The translations under genes and the position numbers were made by a program. The notes below the pieces were generated by a model. That model had not been told where the DNA came from and ran no database searches. It saw only the letters and a list, made by a program, of their open reading frames with translations. Below, one piece after another: positions 50,328-58,818 of a stretch of DNA of 64,000 bases; position 1 is the first letter of the stretch; each line of letters begins with the position of its first letter. This DNA is from Oceanihabitans iliipiscarium (GTDB lineage: Bacteria; Bacteroidota; Bacteroidia; Flavobacteriales; Flavobacteriaceae): positions 1,054,001 to 1,118,000 of the forward strand of contig NZ_JBHUOV010000001.1 of NCBI RefSeq assembly GCF_042686125.1, read 5' to 3'.

Positions 50328-51318
50328 CAATACAGGTATTATTTTAACTCTTGCATATCCAGAAACTATTGTAATGGTTTCTGAAGAGTGGTTTTCTCCA
50401 TTTCTGCGCTATTTAGGTGTTGGTAAAAAGAATTATTTGCGTGCAGGACATGCTGCATTAGTCCTTATTGAAAAAGCTACAGGTGTTTTAGAGTATCATG
50501 ATTTTGGAAGATATATAACCCCAGAACCTAACGGAAGAGTGAGAGGCCGAGATACAGATCATGAGCTGCATTTTCCTATTGTTGCTCATATTGAAAACAA
50601 TACCATCCAAAACTTAAACGATATTCTAGAATTCCTGGGAATACACCCTAAATTAACCCATGGAGATGGTAAACTTATAGCATCTGTTTGTGATCAAGTC
50701 GATTATAGCTTAGCAAGACAACATATTACAAAAATGCAACAACGTGATTTTATTAGATATGCAGCTTTTATTAAAGATGCCTGTAATTGTGCTCGTTTTG
50801 TAACCGATTCTTTGATTGCTTCAGTAACCAATACTAATATTAAGAAGAAATTGATTAGCTCTAAATGGTTTACACCTAGTACAGTTGGTAATGTGGTGAT
50901 TGCTAATACTGGAGACCAAATATTTGAAGTGAGTGAAGCAGGAGTGATTTCTGAGTATAAATCATCTGTAAGCAAAGATAATAGACGCTATTTTTTAGAT
51001 CGATTAAAAAATCATGAGCCTACTTTTGTTGGAACCTTAGAACCAAAACCTGTTGATGATTTGCATGAAAAAGCACAATGGCTTTCAGGTATTGCTGCTG
51101 GAGCTTGGTATGAACTGCATCAAACAGACCACACTTTAGAATATGCCTACAGACGTATTTCTCCTTATGGCAATATTGATGTTCATGCCATATATGAAAT
51201 TGATGAGACAGGATTTAATTATCATGAAGAGTTTGAATTTATACACTATTCAAATTGTAAATTCTTTCATGTAAAACAGAATGAAAAGGTGTATAGATTT
51301 AAAATTAAGGAGGGTTAA
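50320..51318 (+). CDS. Papain-like (permuted NlpC/P60-type) protein, unknown role
   Basis: A 332-residue protein with no signal peptide. H44 in RAGHAALVLIE comes before C157 in KDACNCARFVTDSL. This order and the NC-x-x-F pattern recall permuted NlpC/P60 and LRAT-type thiol hydrolases or acyltransferases, in which the histidine precedes the cysteine. The C-terminal third (GIAAGAWYELHQTDHTLEYAYRRISPYG) looks like a separate beta domain. I do not recognise a named family with certainty. The ATG at 50320 was chosen because an in-frame ATG at 50260 lies deep inside the NRDE gene. It ends in a shared TTAA with apaG. Confidence 0.72.
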   Translation: MNNNTGIILTLAYPETIVMVSEEWFSPFLRYLGVGKKNYLRAGHAALVLIEKATGVLEYHDFGRYITPEPNGRVRGRDTDHELHFPIVAHIENNTIQNLNDILEFLGIHPKLTHGDGKLIASVCDQVDYSLARQHITKMQQRDFIRYAAFIKDACNCARFVTDSLIASVTNTNIKKKLISSKWFTPSTVGNVVIANTGDQIFEVSEAGVISEYKSSVSKDNRRYFLDRLKNHEPTFVGTLEPKPVDDLHEKAQWLSGIAAGAWYELHQTDHTLEYAYRRISPYGNIDVHAIYEIDETGFNYHEEFEFIHYSNCKFFHVKQNEKVYRFKIKEG

Positions 51319-51701
51319 TTTATGGCGAAAGGTGCACTAAGTTTAAAAGTAGGTATAGTTACATTAAACTTTTTAGTGTTTGTAAAGTTTACCATTTCGT
51401 AATGCCCTTGCATAGCTCCAAAAGGCGATGTTAATAAACAACCAGAGTTATAAGTATGAGATTCTCCTGGTTTTAAAACAGGCTTTTTCCCAATAACGCC
51501 TTCACCTGAAACAACTTCTATATTATTTAAAGCGTCTAAGATAGTCCAATGTCTTGCATTAAGCTGTACAGAGTCTTTGCTCTGGTTTTCAATAGTAACT
51601 CGATATCCAAAGGCAAATTGTATTTTATAATTTTTATAAAATGTGCCTTCAAAGGTAGTTTCTACCGAAATTTTAATGCCTTTTGTGACTTGTTGAACCA
51701 T
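51315..51701 (-). CDS. apaG: ApaG domain protein
   Basis: A 128-residue protein of the ApaG/DUF525 beta-sandwich family. Motifs: FAFGYRVTIENQSKDSVQLNARHWTILDA (about 31-59), VSGEGVIGKKPVLKPGESHTYNSG and FGAMQGHYEMV near 95. In Salmonella apaG (corD) mutants have cobalt and magnesium phenotypes, but the biochemical role is unclear. No apaH or ksgA is adjacent. It converges on the papain-like gene with overlapping stop codons. Confidence 0.93.
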   Translation of the reverse strand: MVQQVTKGIKISVETTFEGTFYKNYKIQFAFGYRVTIENQSKDSVQLNARHWTILDALNNIEVVSGEGVIGKKPVLKPGESHTYNSGCLLTSPFGAMQGHYEMVNFTNTKKFNVTIPTFKLSAPFAIN

Positions 51702-51811
51702 ATTAACTATTGAGAATCAATGATTTTTAAAAAATCAAAAATAATAAAATTAATGATATGAAAATTTATTATTGTGGTGCTTTAAACGATAAATATAGGT
51801 TAATTAACTAA

Positions 51812-53059
51812 TTAATTAGTAATATTTACAGAATTGCCTTCACCCAATCCAACAATTTTATCATAACGAGCTCCTAAGTCTCTGTAGTAAACTAATACTT
51901 TGTAATTGTTTTCAGTTTGATAAAAGTTTCCACTTATTGCTCCTTCGTCTATAGTGCCATCAGGTTCTACAACGACATATTTATAATTATAAAACCCTTG
52001 TTTTAATAAGATTTGCTTTTCATATTTATAATCTTCTGCATTAAAGATCATTTTAGTACTCTCGTCAATGGTGTAATTATTAAAATTACCATAAACATGA
52101 AGCTCTTGACCTTTAGAGAGTTCTCCTACTAATAAAGAAAAATGCATCCAAACATAATCCGCTTCAATGCTAGGATTTTCAGCATCAATTGCTGTTACTA
52201 AAAAATTACCATTAATGTCTGGATTGTACGTGTAAGGTTGATTGTGTCTAATAACATTGGTGTATAAATAATTATGGTATAATTCCTTTAAATCAATAAA
52301 CTGTATGCCTGTATTTGAAGCTCTAATATCTTTGTTTTCAAACCATAAAAACTCATTTCCAGACCAGAAGCTAGACTCAGTATCATATTTATAAATAAGT
52401 TCGTTGCCTATGGTGTACATTGGTTTTAACCCAGAAATAGTAGTGTTTAAATTGTTATTTTGAATAATAACTGTTTTTACAGTTTGTTTTGGGTTAGTAA
52501 AACGCATACTTGTTGAAGAGATACTAATATCTACACTTTGCTTTTCTTGAATAGTTCTAACATCACGAGATCTTTTTATGGCCACGCCAACATTAGCTTT
52601 ATTTTCATATACCATAAATTTTCTAGAGAATACTAACTCGTCATAATCATTATATATTTTTATCATGTAATTTCCAGAAATCTTTAAACGACGTACACGT
52701 TGATTTGGGATCGTAAGCTTGTAATTTGAATAAATTTGTAAGGTGTTAAATGAGTTTTCATAAGATAAAATTCGCTGGTTGTCAAAGCCTTCTAAGTATT
52801 CTACTTTAGATAATACTGATGGCGTCCAATCGTAATTAAAATGTTCAATTACATAATAATAATCTTCTTCATCGCCATTTAAAGCGTCAAATTCTAATTT
52901 TAAGTATTCACCAAGTTTTAAAATAGGCAATTGACTTTCTGGCGTATTACCTTTAAAAGTAATTGTTTTTATATAGTCTGGAGGAGCAACTTCTGTTTGT
53001 ACTTGACTAAATGCTGATGTAATACAAAAAAGAAAAATGAAAAGAGTTTTAAAATTCAC
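51812..53059 (-). CDS. Type IX secretion system plug protein (DUF5103)
   Basis: The chosen product has 415 residues beginning with a signal peptide (MNFKTLFIFLFCITSAFS). The rest is beta-rich, with the family pattern of TITFKGNTPESQLPILKLGEYLKLEFDAL, YYYVIEHFNYDWTPS and a C-terminal YGNFNNYTIDESTKMIFN-like immunoglobulin part. DUF5103 proteins act as the periplasmic plug of the SprA translocon (from memory). The frame opens at an ATG at 53155, but that leaves 32 residues before the signal peptide and overlaps the upstream gene; the GTG at 53059 starts the signal peptide exactly. Confidence 0.85.
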   Translation of the reverse strand: MNFKTLFIFLFCITSAFSQVQTEVAPPDYIKTITFKGNTPESQLPILKLGEYLKLEFDALNGDEEDYYYVIEHFNYDWTPSVLSKVEYLEGFDNQRILSYENSFNTLQIYSNYKLTIPNQRVRRLKISGNYMIKIYNDYDELVFSRKFMVYENKANVGVAIKRSRDVRTIQEKQSVDISISSTSMRFTNPKQTVKTVIIQNNNLNTTISGLKPMYTIGNELIYKYDTESSFWSGNEFLWFENKDIRASNTGIQFIDLKELYHNYLYTNVIRHNQPYTYNPDINGNFLVTAIDAENPSIEADYVWMHFSLLVGELSKGQELHVYGNFNNYTIDESTKMIFNAEDYKYEKQILLKQGFYNYKYVVVEPDGTIDEGAISGNFYQTENNYKVLVYYRDLGARYDKIVGLGEGNSVNITN

Positions 53060-53132
53060 AAGTGTAATGTTTTTGTTTGACAGTAAATATAAACAAAATT
53101 TATGCCTAAAAACTCCATTGCGAATTAATGAG

Positions 53133-53906
53133 TTATTTATTAAGCTCTTTGTCAATAATTTCTAATATAGCTTTTGTCTGATCTAACATACTTTGCTGTC
53201 TTGCTAATCTATTATTTTCATCATAAGACTTGGCAAGTAGGTTCCCGAAAAATGAATCATTAGTGAAGAATTTTTTTGCAACGACTAAAGTGTCTTTAGG
53301 TCTTGGGTTTAAGTTAGAACGTTTTCGATACTTATTACTCGTAATTTTTAATAAAATATCACTACTTGTCTTAGTGAGCTCATGTAACAAATTCATTGCG
53401 GTTTGTTGATCTTCAAAACCAGATTCTAAATCAGCTGAGAATTGTGCGAGTATATTTCTTAGTTTTTCATTTTTTATTAAATCAACTTTGCCTGCACTTA
53501 TTAAGGCATTATAGGCTCCAGTAACAGGTTCTGCCCTATACCAAGATTTTCCATAAACAATAAGGTTGTCTAAAGAGTCGAGATTTGTATCGAAATATTT
53601 AAATTCTTTTTCATCTTGGCGTTCATGAATATTAATAAGTGTAGCGCTATGATTCAATGCTTTTTGTTGCATAGACATGGTTTTTTCTATCCTTATTTTA
53701 GAATCTTTAAAATCTGTTCGTAGCGCAGTTAATATTTTAGTTTCTTCATTGGACGCTCTTCTATTTTCATTCCAAGTATTAATCTGCAGCGCTATTAATA
53801 TTCCAATAACAACAAGTATAATTTCACCAAAGGCATATTTAAAATATTTTGATGTTTTGTTTTTCATGAGAAGATTTTTGCGAATTTTACTAAAGAATTT
53901 AATCAT
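53133..53906 (-). CDS. DUF6090 family membrane protein, copy 1
   Basis: A 257-residue protein from the ATG at 53906. The N-terminus IKFFSKIRKNLLMKNKTSKYFKYA precedes one membrane helix, GEIILVVIGILIALQINTWNE (about 25-45). The rest is a helical, coiled-coil-like domain outside or inside the membrane (about 50-257). The function is unknown. A paralogue at 61345-62091 has almost the same first 50 residues, while the remaining parts are diverged. The open frame begins at 53942; the later ATG matches the paralogue start. Confidence 0.85.
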   Translation of the reverse strand: MIKFFSKIRKNLLMKNKTSKYFKYAFGEIILVVIGILIALQINTWNENRRASNEETKILTALRTDFKDSKIRIEKTMSMQQKALNHSATLINIHERQDEKEFKYFDTNLDSLDNLIVYGKSWYRAEPVTGAYNALISAGKVDLIKNEKLRNILAQFSADLESGFEDQQTAMNLLHELTKTSSDILLKITSNKYRKRSNLNPRPKDTLVVAKKFFTNDSFFGNLLAKSYDENNRLARQQSMLDQTKAILEIIDKELNK

Positions 53907-54021
53907 AAATGATTTTATAGAATCTGAGCTAAAGGTAAACAATTTTTAAAGCTGAAAATTGACGTGGTTGATTGTGATTAAATTTCTATTCAATTTATTA
54001 TGAAAACGGATTAGTTATTCT

Positions 54022-54029
54022 TAAATTTG
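54022..54029 (+). promoter_or_regulatory. -7 box of the nqr operon
   Basis: TAAATTTG is an exact TAnnTTTG match, 63 bp before the nqrA ATG. No TTG is seen at the right distance upstream. Confidence 0.5.
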
Positions 54030-54092
54030 CATCGATTTTTAAAACACTTAAAAATTAAAGTCAATATAACTATTAACAAATAGATTTATAAT

Positions 54093-55448
54093 ATGTCAAA
54101 CGACATTAAGATTAAAAAAGGTCTAGACATTAAATTAAAAGGCGCTGCAGAAAAGGCAAAAGAAAATGCCATTATTAGCAACTTTTATTCAGTAAGACCA
54201 GAAGACTTCCACAGTGTTATCCCAAAATTAATTGCAAAAGTTGGAACTAAAGTAAAAGCAGGTGAGCCTATTTTTTACGATAAATCTAACGAAAATGTAA
54301 AATTTGTTTCTCCAGTTTCTGGTGAAATTATTGATATACCTCGTGGAGAGAAGCGTAAAATTTTAGCCGTTAAACTTCAAGCAGACAAAGAACAAACTTA
54401 TGTAGACCATGGTAAGTTTAATTTAGATGCTGCAAAACCTGAAGATGTTAAAGCACATTTATTAGCTTCAGGATGCTGGCCATTTATTAAGCAACGTCCT
54501 TATGACGTTATTGCTAATCCAGAGAAATCACCTAAAGCTATTTTTGTTTCAGGATATGCCTCTGCTCCTTTAGCTGCAGATTTAGATTTTACGTTACAAG
54601 GTAAAGACGCCGAATTGCAAGTAGCTATTACTGCACTAAGCAAACTTACAGAAGGTGAAGTTCATATTAGCGTAGGTAAGAATGGAAATTCACCTCTAGC
54701 AAATATTTCTGGAGCTACTATTCATAAAGTTTCTGGACCGCATCCTTCAGGTAATGTTGGTACACAAATCAATAAAATAGATCCTGTAAATAAAGGTGAA
54801 ATCGTTTGGACTGTTAATCCGCAAGATCTTGTAATTATTGGTGAGTTGCTATTAACTGGAAAATTTAATGCCGAGCGTATTATTGCTTTAACCGGTTCTT
54901 CAGTAAAAAAGCCAAGATACTTTGTTACTAAATTAGGTGCTGAAGTGGCGTCAATGATTTATGATAATGGTGTAGATAAGAATGATAATATTCGTATTAT
55001 ATCAGGGAACGTATTAACTGGAAAGCAAGTACAGCCTGATGGTTTCTTAGATTATTACAGCAACACAATTACTGTAATACCTGAAGGGAATGATTATGAA
55101 TTTTTTGGATGGAATAAGCCAATTTTCAATAAAATATCTACTTCAAGAGCCTTAACGTTTTCATGGCTCTTCCCTAAAAAAGAATTCGATTTAAATACAA
55201 ATACTAACGGAGAGCATCGTGCTTTTGTAACCACAGGAACATATGAAGAAGTATTTCCTTTGGATATCTTTCCTATGCAAATCCTTAAAGCTTGTATGTA
55301 TAAAGACTTAGACGAAATGGAAGCTTTAGGGATGTACGAAGTTGCTCCTGAAGATTTCGCATTAACAGAATTTGTATGTGTATCTAAACAACCACATCAA
55401 GATATTATTAGAAAAGGTTTAGACTTAATGCTTAAAGAGATAGGATAA
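54093..55448 (+). CDS. nqrA: Na+-NQR subunit A
   Basis: NqrA is the peripheral cytoplasmic subunit of the sodium-pumping NADH:quinone reductase and contributes to quinone binding. The 451-residue protein starts IKIKKGLDIKLKGAAE, with the biotinyl-like KFVSPVSGEIIDIPRGEKRKILAV near 70-93 and RPYDVIANPEKSPKAIFVSGY near 137. Length matches the family. It begins an unbroken nqrA-F operon in standard order and overlaps nqrB by one base. Confidence 0.96.
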   Translation: MSNDIKIKKGLDIKLKGAAEKAKENAIISNFYSVRPEDFHSVIPKLIAKVGTKVKAGEPIFYDKSNENVKFVSPVSGEIIDIPRGEKRKILAVKLQADKEQTYVDHGKFNLDAAKPEDVKAHLLASGCWPFIKQRPYDVIANPEKSPKAIFVSGYASAPLAADLDFTLQGKDAELQVAITALSKLTEGEVHISVGKNGNSPLANISGATIHKVSGPHPSGNVGTQINKIDPVNKGEIVWTVNPQDLVIIGELLLTGKFNAERIIALTGSSVKKPRYFVTKLGAEVASMIYDNGVDKNDNIRIISGNVLTGKQVQPDGFLDYYSNTITVIPEGNDYEFFGWNKPIFNKISTSRALTFSWLFPKKEFDLNTNTNGEHRAFVTTGTYEEVFPLDIFPMQILKACMYKDLDEMEALGMYEVAPEDFALTEFVCVSKQPHQDIIRKGLDLMLKEIG

Positions 55449-56653
55449 TGGGTTTAAAAAGTAGTTTACATAATTTAAAAGAAAAGTATAAAGGCACTAA
55501 AATGGCTCCTGCGTTTAACGCAATCCATACCTTTTTATACTTGCCAAATGAGACCACTCATAATGGCACACACATAAAAGTAGCAGACGATTTAAAACGT
55601 ACCATGAATACAGTAATCATGGCGTTAATACCTTGTCTAATTTTTGGGATGTTTAATGCAGGTTATCAACATCACTTAGCTTCTGGAGCTATTGAAGCTG
55701 CTAACGGTTTCTTTAGTACATCGTTTTGGACTTGGGACAATTTAGTTGTTGGACTTTGGAAAGTACTTCCACTTGTTGCGGTGTCTTATGGCGTAGGTTT
55801 AGCTGTCGAATTTATTTTTGCAGTTATTAAAGGTCATGAAGTAGAAGAAGGTTACTTAGTTACGGGAATGTTAGTTCCGTTAATTGTGCCAATTGATATT
55901 CCTTTATGGATGCTAACTGTTGCAGTTATCTTTGGTGTTGTTATTGGAAAGGAAGTTTTTGGTGGAACAGGAATGAATATTTTAAACCCTGCACTAACCA
56001 TTCGTGCGTTCTTATTCTTTGCTTATCCTACTTGGATGTCTGGAGATAAAGTTTGGGTTCATGGTGCTGTTGAAAAAGCAGGAACACCTGATGCTATTTC
56101 TGGTGAAACCATCTTAGGAAGCTTAGCGCAAAATAACGAGATCACTCATTCGGTTGCTGATATGTTCTTCGGATTTATTCCTGGTTCAGTTGGAGAGACT
56201 TCTACATTGTTAATCCTATTGGGCGGATTATTCTTAATCTTCGCTAAAATAGGAAGCTGGAGAATCATGTTGTCTTCAGCTATTGGAGCAATTGTAATGG
56301 GGTTAATTTTTAATTTTGTTGTTGATTCTGGGTGGATTTCAGAGAGCAGTAAATTCTTCGGATTAATGAGCACAACATGGTGGCATCATTTACTTATAGG
56401 AGGTTTTGCCTTTGGTACAGTATATATGGCCACAGATCCTGTAACAGCTTCTCAAACCAATAAAGGAAAATGGATTTATGGATTTTTAATTGGATTCATC
56501 TCCATATTAATTCGTGTATTCAACCCAGCATACCCAGAAGGTGTGATGCTAGCTATCTTATTAATGAATGTGTTTGCACCAACTATAGACCATTATGTGG
56601 TTCAAGGCAATGTGAAAAGAAGACTGAAACGTTTAAAAACTAAAGTGGCTTAA
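55448..56653 (+). CDS. nqrB: Na+-NQR subunit B
   Basis: A 401-residue membrane subunit, with about ten helices, which holds one covalent FMN and forms part of the Na+ path. The FMN attachment motif appears as DAISGETIL with acceptor T221, fitting the ApbE-recognised D-x-x-S-G-x-T pattern. Other hallmarks are GKEVFGGTGMNILNPALTIRAFLFFAYP and FGTVYMATDPVTASQTNKGKWIYG. ApbE at 62593 is the likely flavin-loading enzyme. Confidence 0.96.
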   Translation: MGLKSSLHNLKEKYKGTKMAPAFNAIHTFLYLPNETTHNGTHIKVADDLKRTMNTVIMALIPCLIFGMFNAGYQHHLASGAIEAANGFFSTSFWTWDNLVVGLWKVLPLVAVSYGVGLAVEFIFAVIKGHEVEEGYLVTGMLVPLIVPIDIPLWMLTVAVIFGVVIGKEVFGGTGMNILNPALTIRAFLFFAYPTWMSGDKVWVHGAVEKAGTPDAISGETILGSLAQNNEITHSVADMFFGFIPGSVGETSTLLILLGGLFLIFAKIGSWRIMLSSAIGAIVMGLIFNFVVDSGWISESSKFFGLMSTTWWHHLLIGGFAFGTVYMATDPVTASQTNKGKWIYGFLIGFISILIRVFNPAYPEGVMLAILLMNVFAPTIDHYVVQGNVKRRLKRLKTKVA

Positions 56654-56655
56654 AC

Positions 56656-57405
56656 ATGGAAAAAAGAACAGATAAAAATTCATATACGATACTATTTGCT
56701 ATTGGAATGGTATTGATAGTTGGTTCATTGTTAGCTTATGCTGCTTCAGCTTTGAAACCAAATATTGATGAAAATAAACGTTTAGAAAAGCAACAAAACA
56801 TTTTGTATGCTATGGGTGTTAATGAAAATGAAGGTAATTCTGCTGTTTTCGTTTCTACCGATAAGGCACCAGAAATGTTCAATCAATATATCAAGCAACA
56901 ATTGGTCATTACTAATGGGACTACTGTTACCGAAGATGATCAAGCCTATTTAATTGATGTTAAAAAGGAACAAGCAAGTGCTAAGGCTGGTAACGAAAGA
57001 AGATTACCATTGTTTATTGGTGAAAAGGATGGGAAAACATTCTATATCGCACCAATTCGTGGTAAAGGACTTTGGGATGCTATTTGGGCTTATGTTGCTA
57101 TGGATGAAAACATGGTAGTACAAGGGGCTTATTTCGACCATAAAGGTGAAACTCCTGGCCTTGGTGCTAACATCAAACAACGTTACTTTATGGACGATTT
57201 TATTGGTGAAAACCTTAAAAGTAATGGGGAATTTAAAGGGATTACTGTCTCTAAAAGTAATAATGACCCAACGAATAATGATAAATCAGATAATGAGGTA
57301 GATGCCATTGCTGGAGCAACCATTACAGGCGATGGTGTAGCAGCGATGATTAGAAGCGATTTGAAGCTTTATGTAGCTTATTTTGAAAACTTAAAAAAGA
57401 ATTAA
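56656..57405 (+). CDS. nqrC: Na+-NQR subunit C
   Basis: A 249-residue protein with one membrane helix (about 12-31) and a periplasmic FMN-binding domain. The flavin is linked to a threonine in DAIAGATITGDGV (216-228), probably T222. PIRGKGLWDAIWAYVAMDENM and DHKGETPGLGANI are family motifs. Beyond the overall match I see nothing unusual. It lies 2 bp after nqrB and 3 bp before nqrD. Confidence 0.95.
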   Translation: MEKRTDKNSYTILFAIGMVLIVGSLLAYAASALKPNIDENKRLEKQQNILYAMGVNENEGNSAVFVSTDKAPEMFNQYIKQQLVITNGTTVTEDDQAYLIDVKKEQASAKAGNERRLPLFIGEKDGKTFYIAPIRGKGLWDAIWAYVAMDENMVVQGAYFDHKGETPGLGANIKQRYFMDDFIGENLKSNGEFKGITVSKSNNDPTNNDKSDNEVDAIAGATITGDGVAAMIRSDLKLYVAYFENLKKN

Positions 57406-57408
57406 TTT

Positions 57409-58053
57409 ATGGGACTTTTATCAAAAAAAGACGTAGCATTAATTAAAGATCCATTAGCAGATAATAACCCTATTACTATACAAGTATTAGGTATTTGTTC
57501 TGCCTTAGCAATTACTGCGGAATTAGAAGCTTCTATAGTTATGGCAATATCTGTATTGTTTGTACTAGGTGTTGGTAATGTTGTCATTTCTTTAATGAGA
57601 AATATTATTCCTTCTAAGATTAGAATTATAGTACAACTTATTGTAGTTGCAACTTTGGTGATTATAGTAGATTTAGTCTTAAAAGCTTTTGCTTACGAAC
57701 TTAGTAAAACACTTTCAGTATTTGTAGGATTAATCATTACAAACTGTATCATTATGGGACGTTTTGAGGCTTTTGCTTTAGCCAATGGACCTTGGCGTTC
57801 ATTTCTAGATGGTATAGGAAACTCTTTAGGATATGGGGTTATACTAATTATAGTAGGATTTTTTAGAGAATTATTAGGCGCTGGTACATTATTAGGTATC
57901 CCTGTATTAGGTGATCCTATTGCTAAAACAGGTTTATATGCCTTTGGTTATGAAAATAATGGATTTATGTTATTATCGCCAATGGCATTAATAGTTGTTG
58001 GAATCATTATTTGGGTACAACGTAGTAGAAACAAAGCATTAATTGAGGATTAA
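57409..58053 (+). CDS. nqrD: Na+-NQR subunit D
   Basis: A 214-residue six-helix membrane subunit that, with NqrE, holds an intramembrane iron-sulfur centre in the barrier. Family signatures include GICSALAITAELEASIVMA, IITNCIIMGRFEAFA and GPWRSFLDGIGNSLGYG. The cysteines at GICSAL and TNCIIMG are the likely cluster ligands on this subunit. It is followed by a 51-bp gap holding a REP-like hairpin. Confidence 0.95.
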   Translation: MGLLSKKDVALIKDPLADNNPITIQVLGICSALAITAELEASIVMAISVLFVLGVGNVVISLMRNIIPSKIRIIVQLIVVATLVIIVDLVLKAFAYELSKTLSVFVGLIITNCIIMGRFEAFALANGPWRSFLDGIGNSLGYGVILIIVGFFRELLGAGTLLGIPVLGDPIAKTGLYAFGYENNGFMLLSPMALIVVGIIIWVQRSRNKALIED

Positions 58054-58060
58054 ATTGACT

Positions 58061-58088
58061 TGTCATCCTGAACTTGATTCAGGATCTC
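58061..58088. repeat. REP-like hairpin between nqrD and nqrE
   Basis: After TGTC, ATCCTGAA (58065-58072) and TTCAGGAT (58078-58085) form an 8-bp stem with the loop CTTGA. The stem differs in sequence from the one at 13721-13741, yet the TGTCAT lead, stem length and loop are identical. It lies within an operon, so it is unlikely to be a full terminator; no T run follows. Confidence 0.75.
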
Positions 58089-58104
58089 ATCAAAATAAAT
58101 AATT

Positions 58105-58818
58105 ATGGAACATATAGAATTATTTTTCAAATCAATATTTATAGATAACATGGTATTTGCTACATTCTTAGGAATGTGTTCTTACCTTGCTGTTTCTAAA
58201 AAAGTAAGTACAGCAGTTGGTTTAGGAGCTGCGGTAATTTTTGTATTAGCAATCACAGTGCCTTTAAACTGGTTGTTAGATCAGTATATTTTACAGCCAG
58301 GCGCATTGTCTTGGTTAGGTGAAGAATATGCATCTTATGACTTAAGCTTCTTGTCATTTATCATGTTTATAGCCACTATCGCTACTATGGTACAATTGGT
58401 GGAAATCATAGTCGAGAAATTTTCGCCTTCTTTATATAATTCATTAGGGATTTTCTTACCATTAATTGCTGTAAACTGTGCTATTTTAGGAGGCTCTTTA
58501 TTTATGCAGTCTAGAGAAATAGCGACTTTTGGTTTGGCTTTAAATTATGGGGTTTCTTCAGGAATTGGTTGGTTCTTAGCTATACTTGCTATTGCTGCCA
58601 TTCGTGAGAAAATAAGATATTCAAATGTACCACCTGCTTTAAGAGGTTTAGGTATTACATTTATAATTACAGGATTAATGGCTATCGGGTTTATGAGTTT
58701 TGGAGGTATGTTAACAGGAGGAGATGAAGAAACTACTGAAGAAAAAACAGCACAAATTGAAACTGTAAAAAATGATTCTGAAAAAGAGTTAGCTAACAAT
58801 ACAACAATAAATGAGTAA
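58105..58818 (+). CDS. nqrE: Na+-NQR subunit E
   Basis: A 237-residue six-helix membrane subunit paired with NqrD. Motifs LGMCSYLAVSKKVSTAVGLG and AVNCAILGGSLFM carry the cysteines expected to hold the shared iron-sulfur centre. V. cholerae NqrE is about 198 residues; here about 35 extra residues at the C-terminus (rich in Glu, Thr and Lys) follow the last helix and are probably disordered. The stop overlaps nqrF by 8 bp. Confidence 0.95.
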   Translation: MEHIELFFKSIFIDNMVFATFLGMCSYLAVSKKVSTAVGLGAAVIFVLAITVPLNWLLDQYILQPGALSWLGEEYASYDLSFLSFIMFIATIATMVQLVEIIVEKFSPSLYNSLGIFLPLIAVNCAILGGSLFMQSREIATFGLALNYGVSSGIGWFLAILAIAAIREKIRYSNVPPALRGLGITFIITGLMAIGFMSFGGMLTGGDEETTEEKTAQIETVKNDSEKELANNTTINE

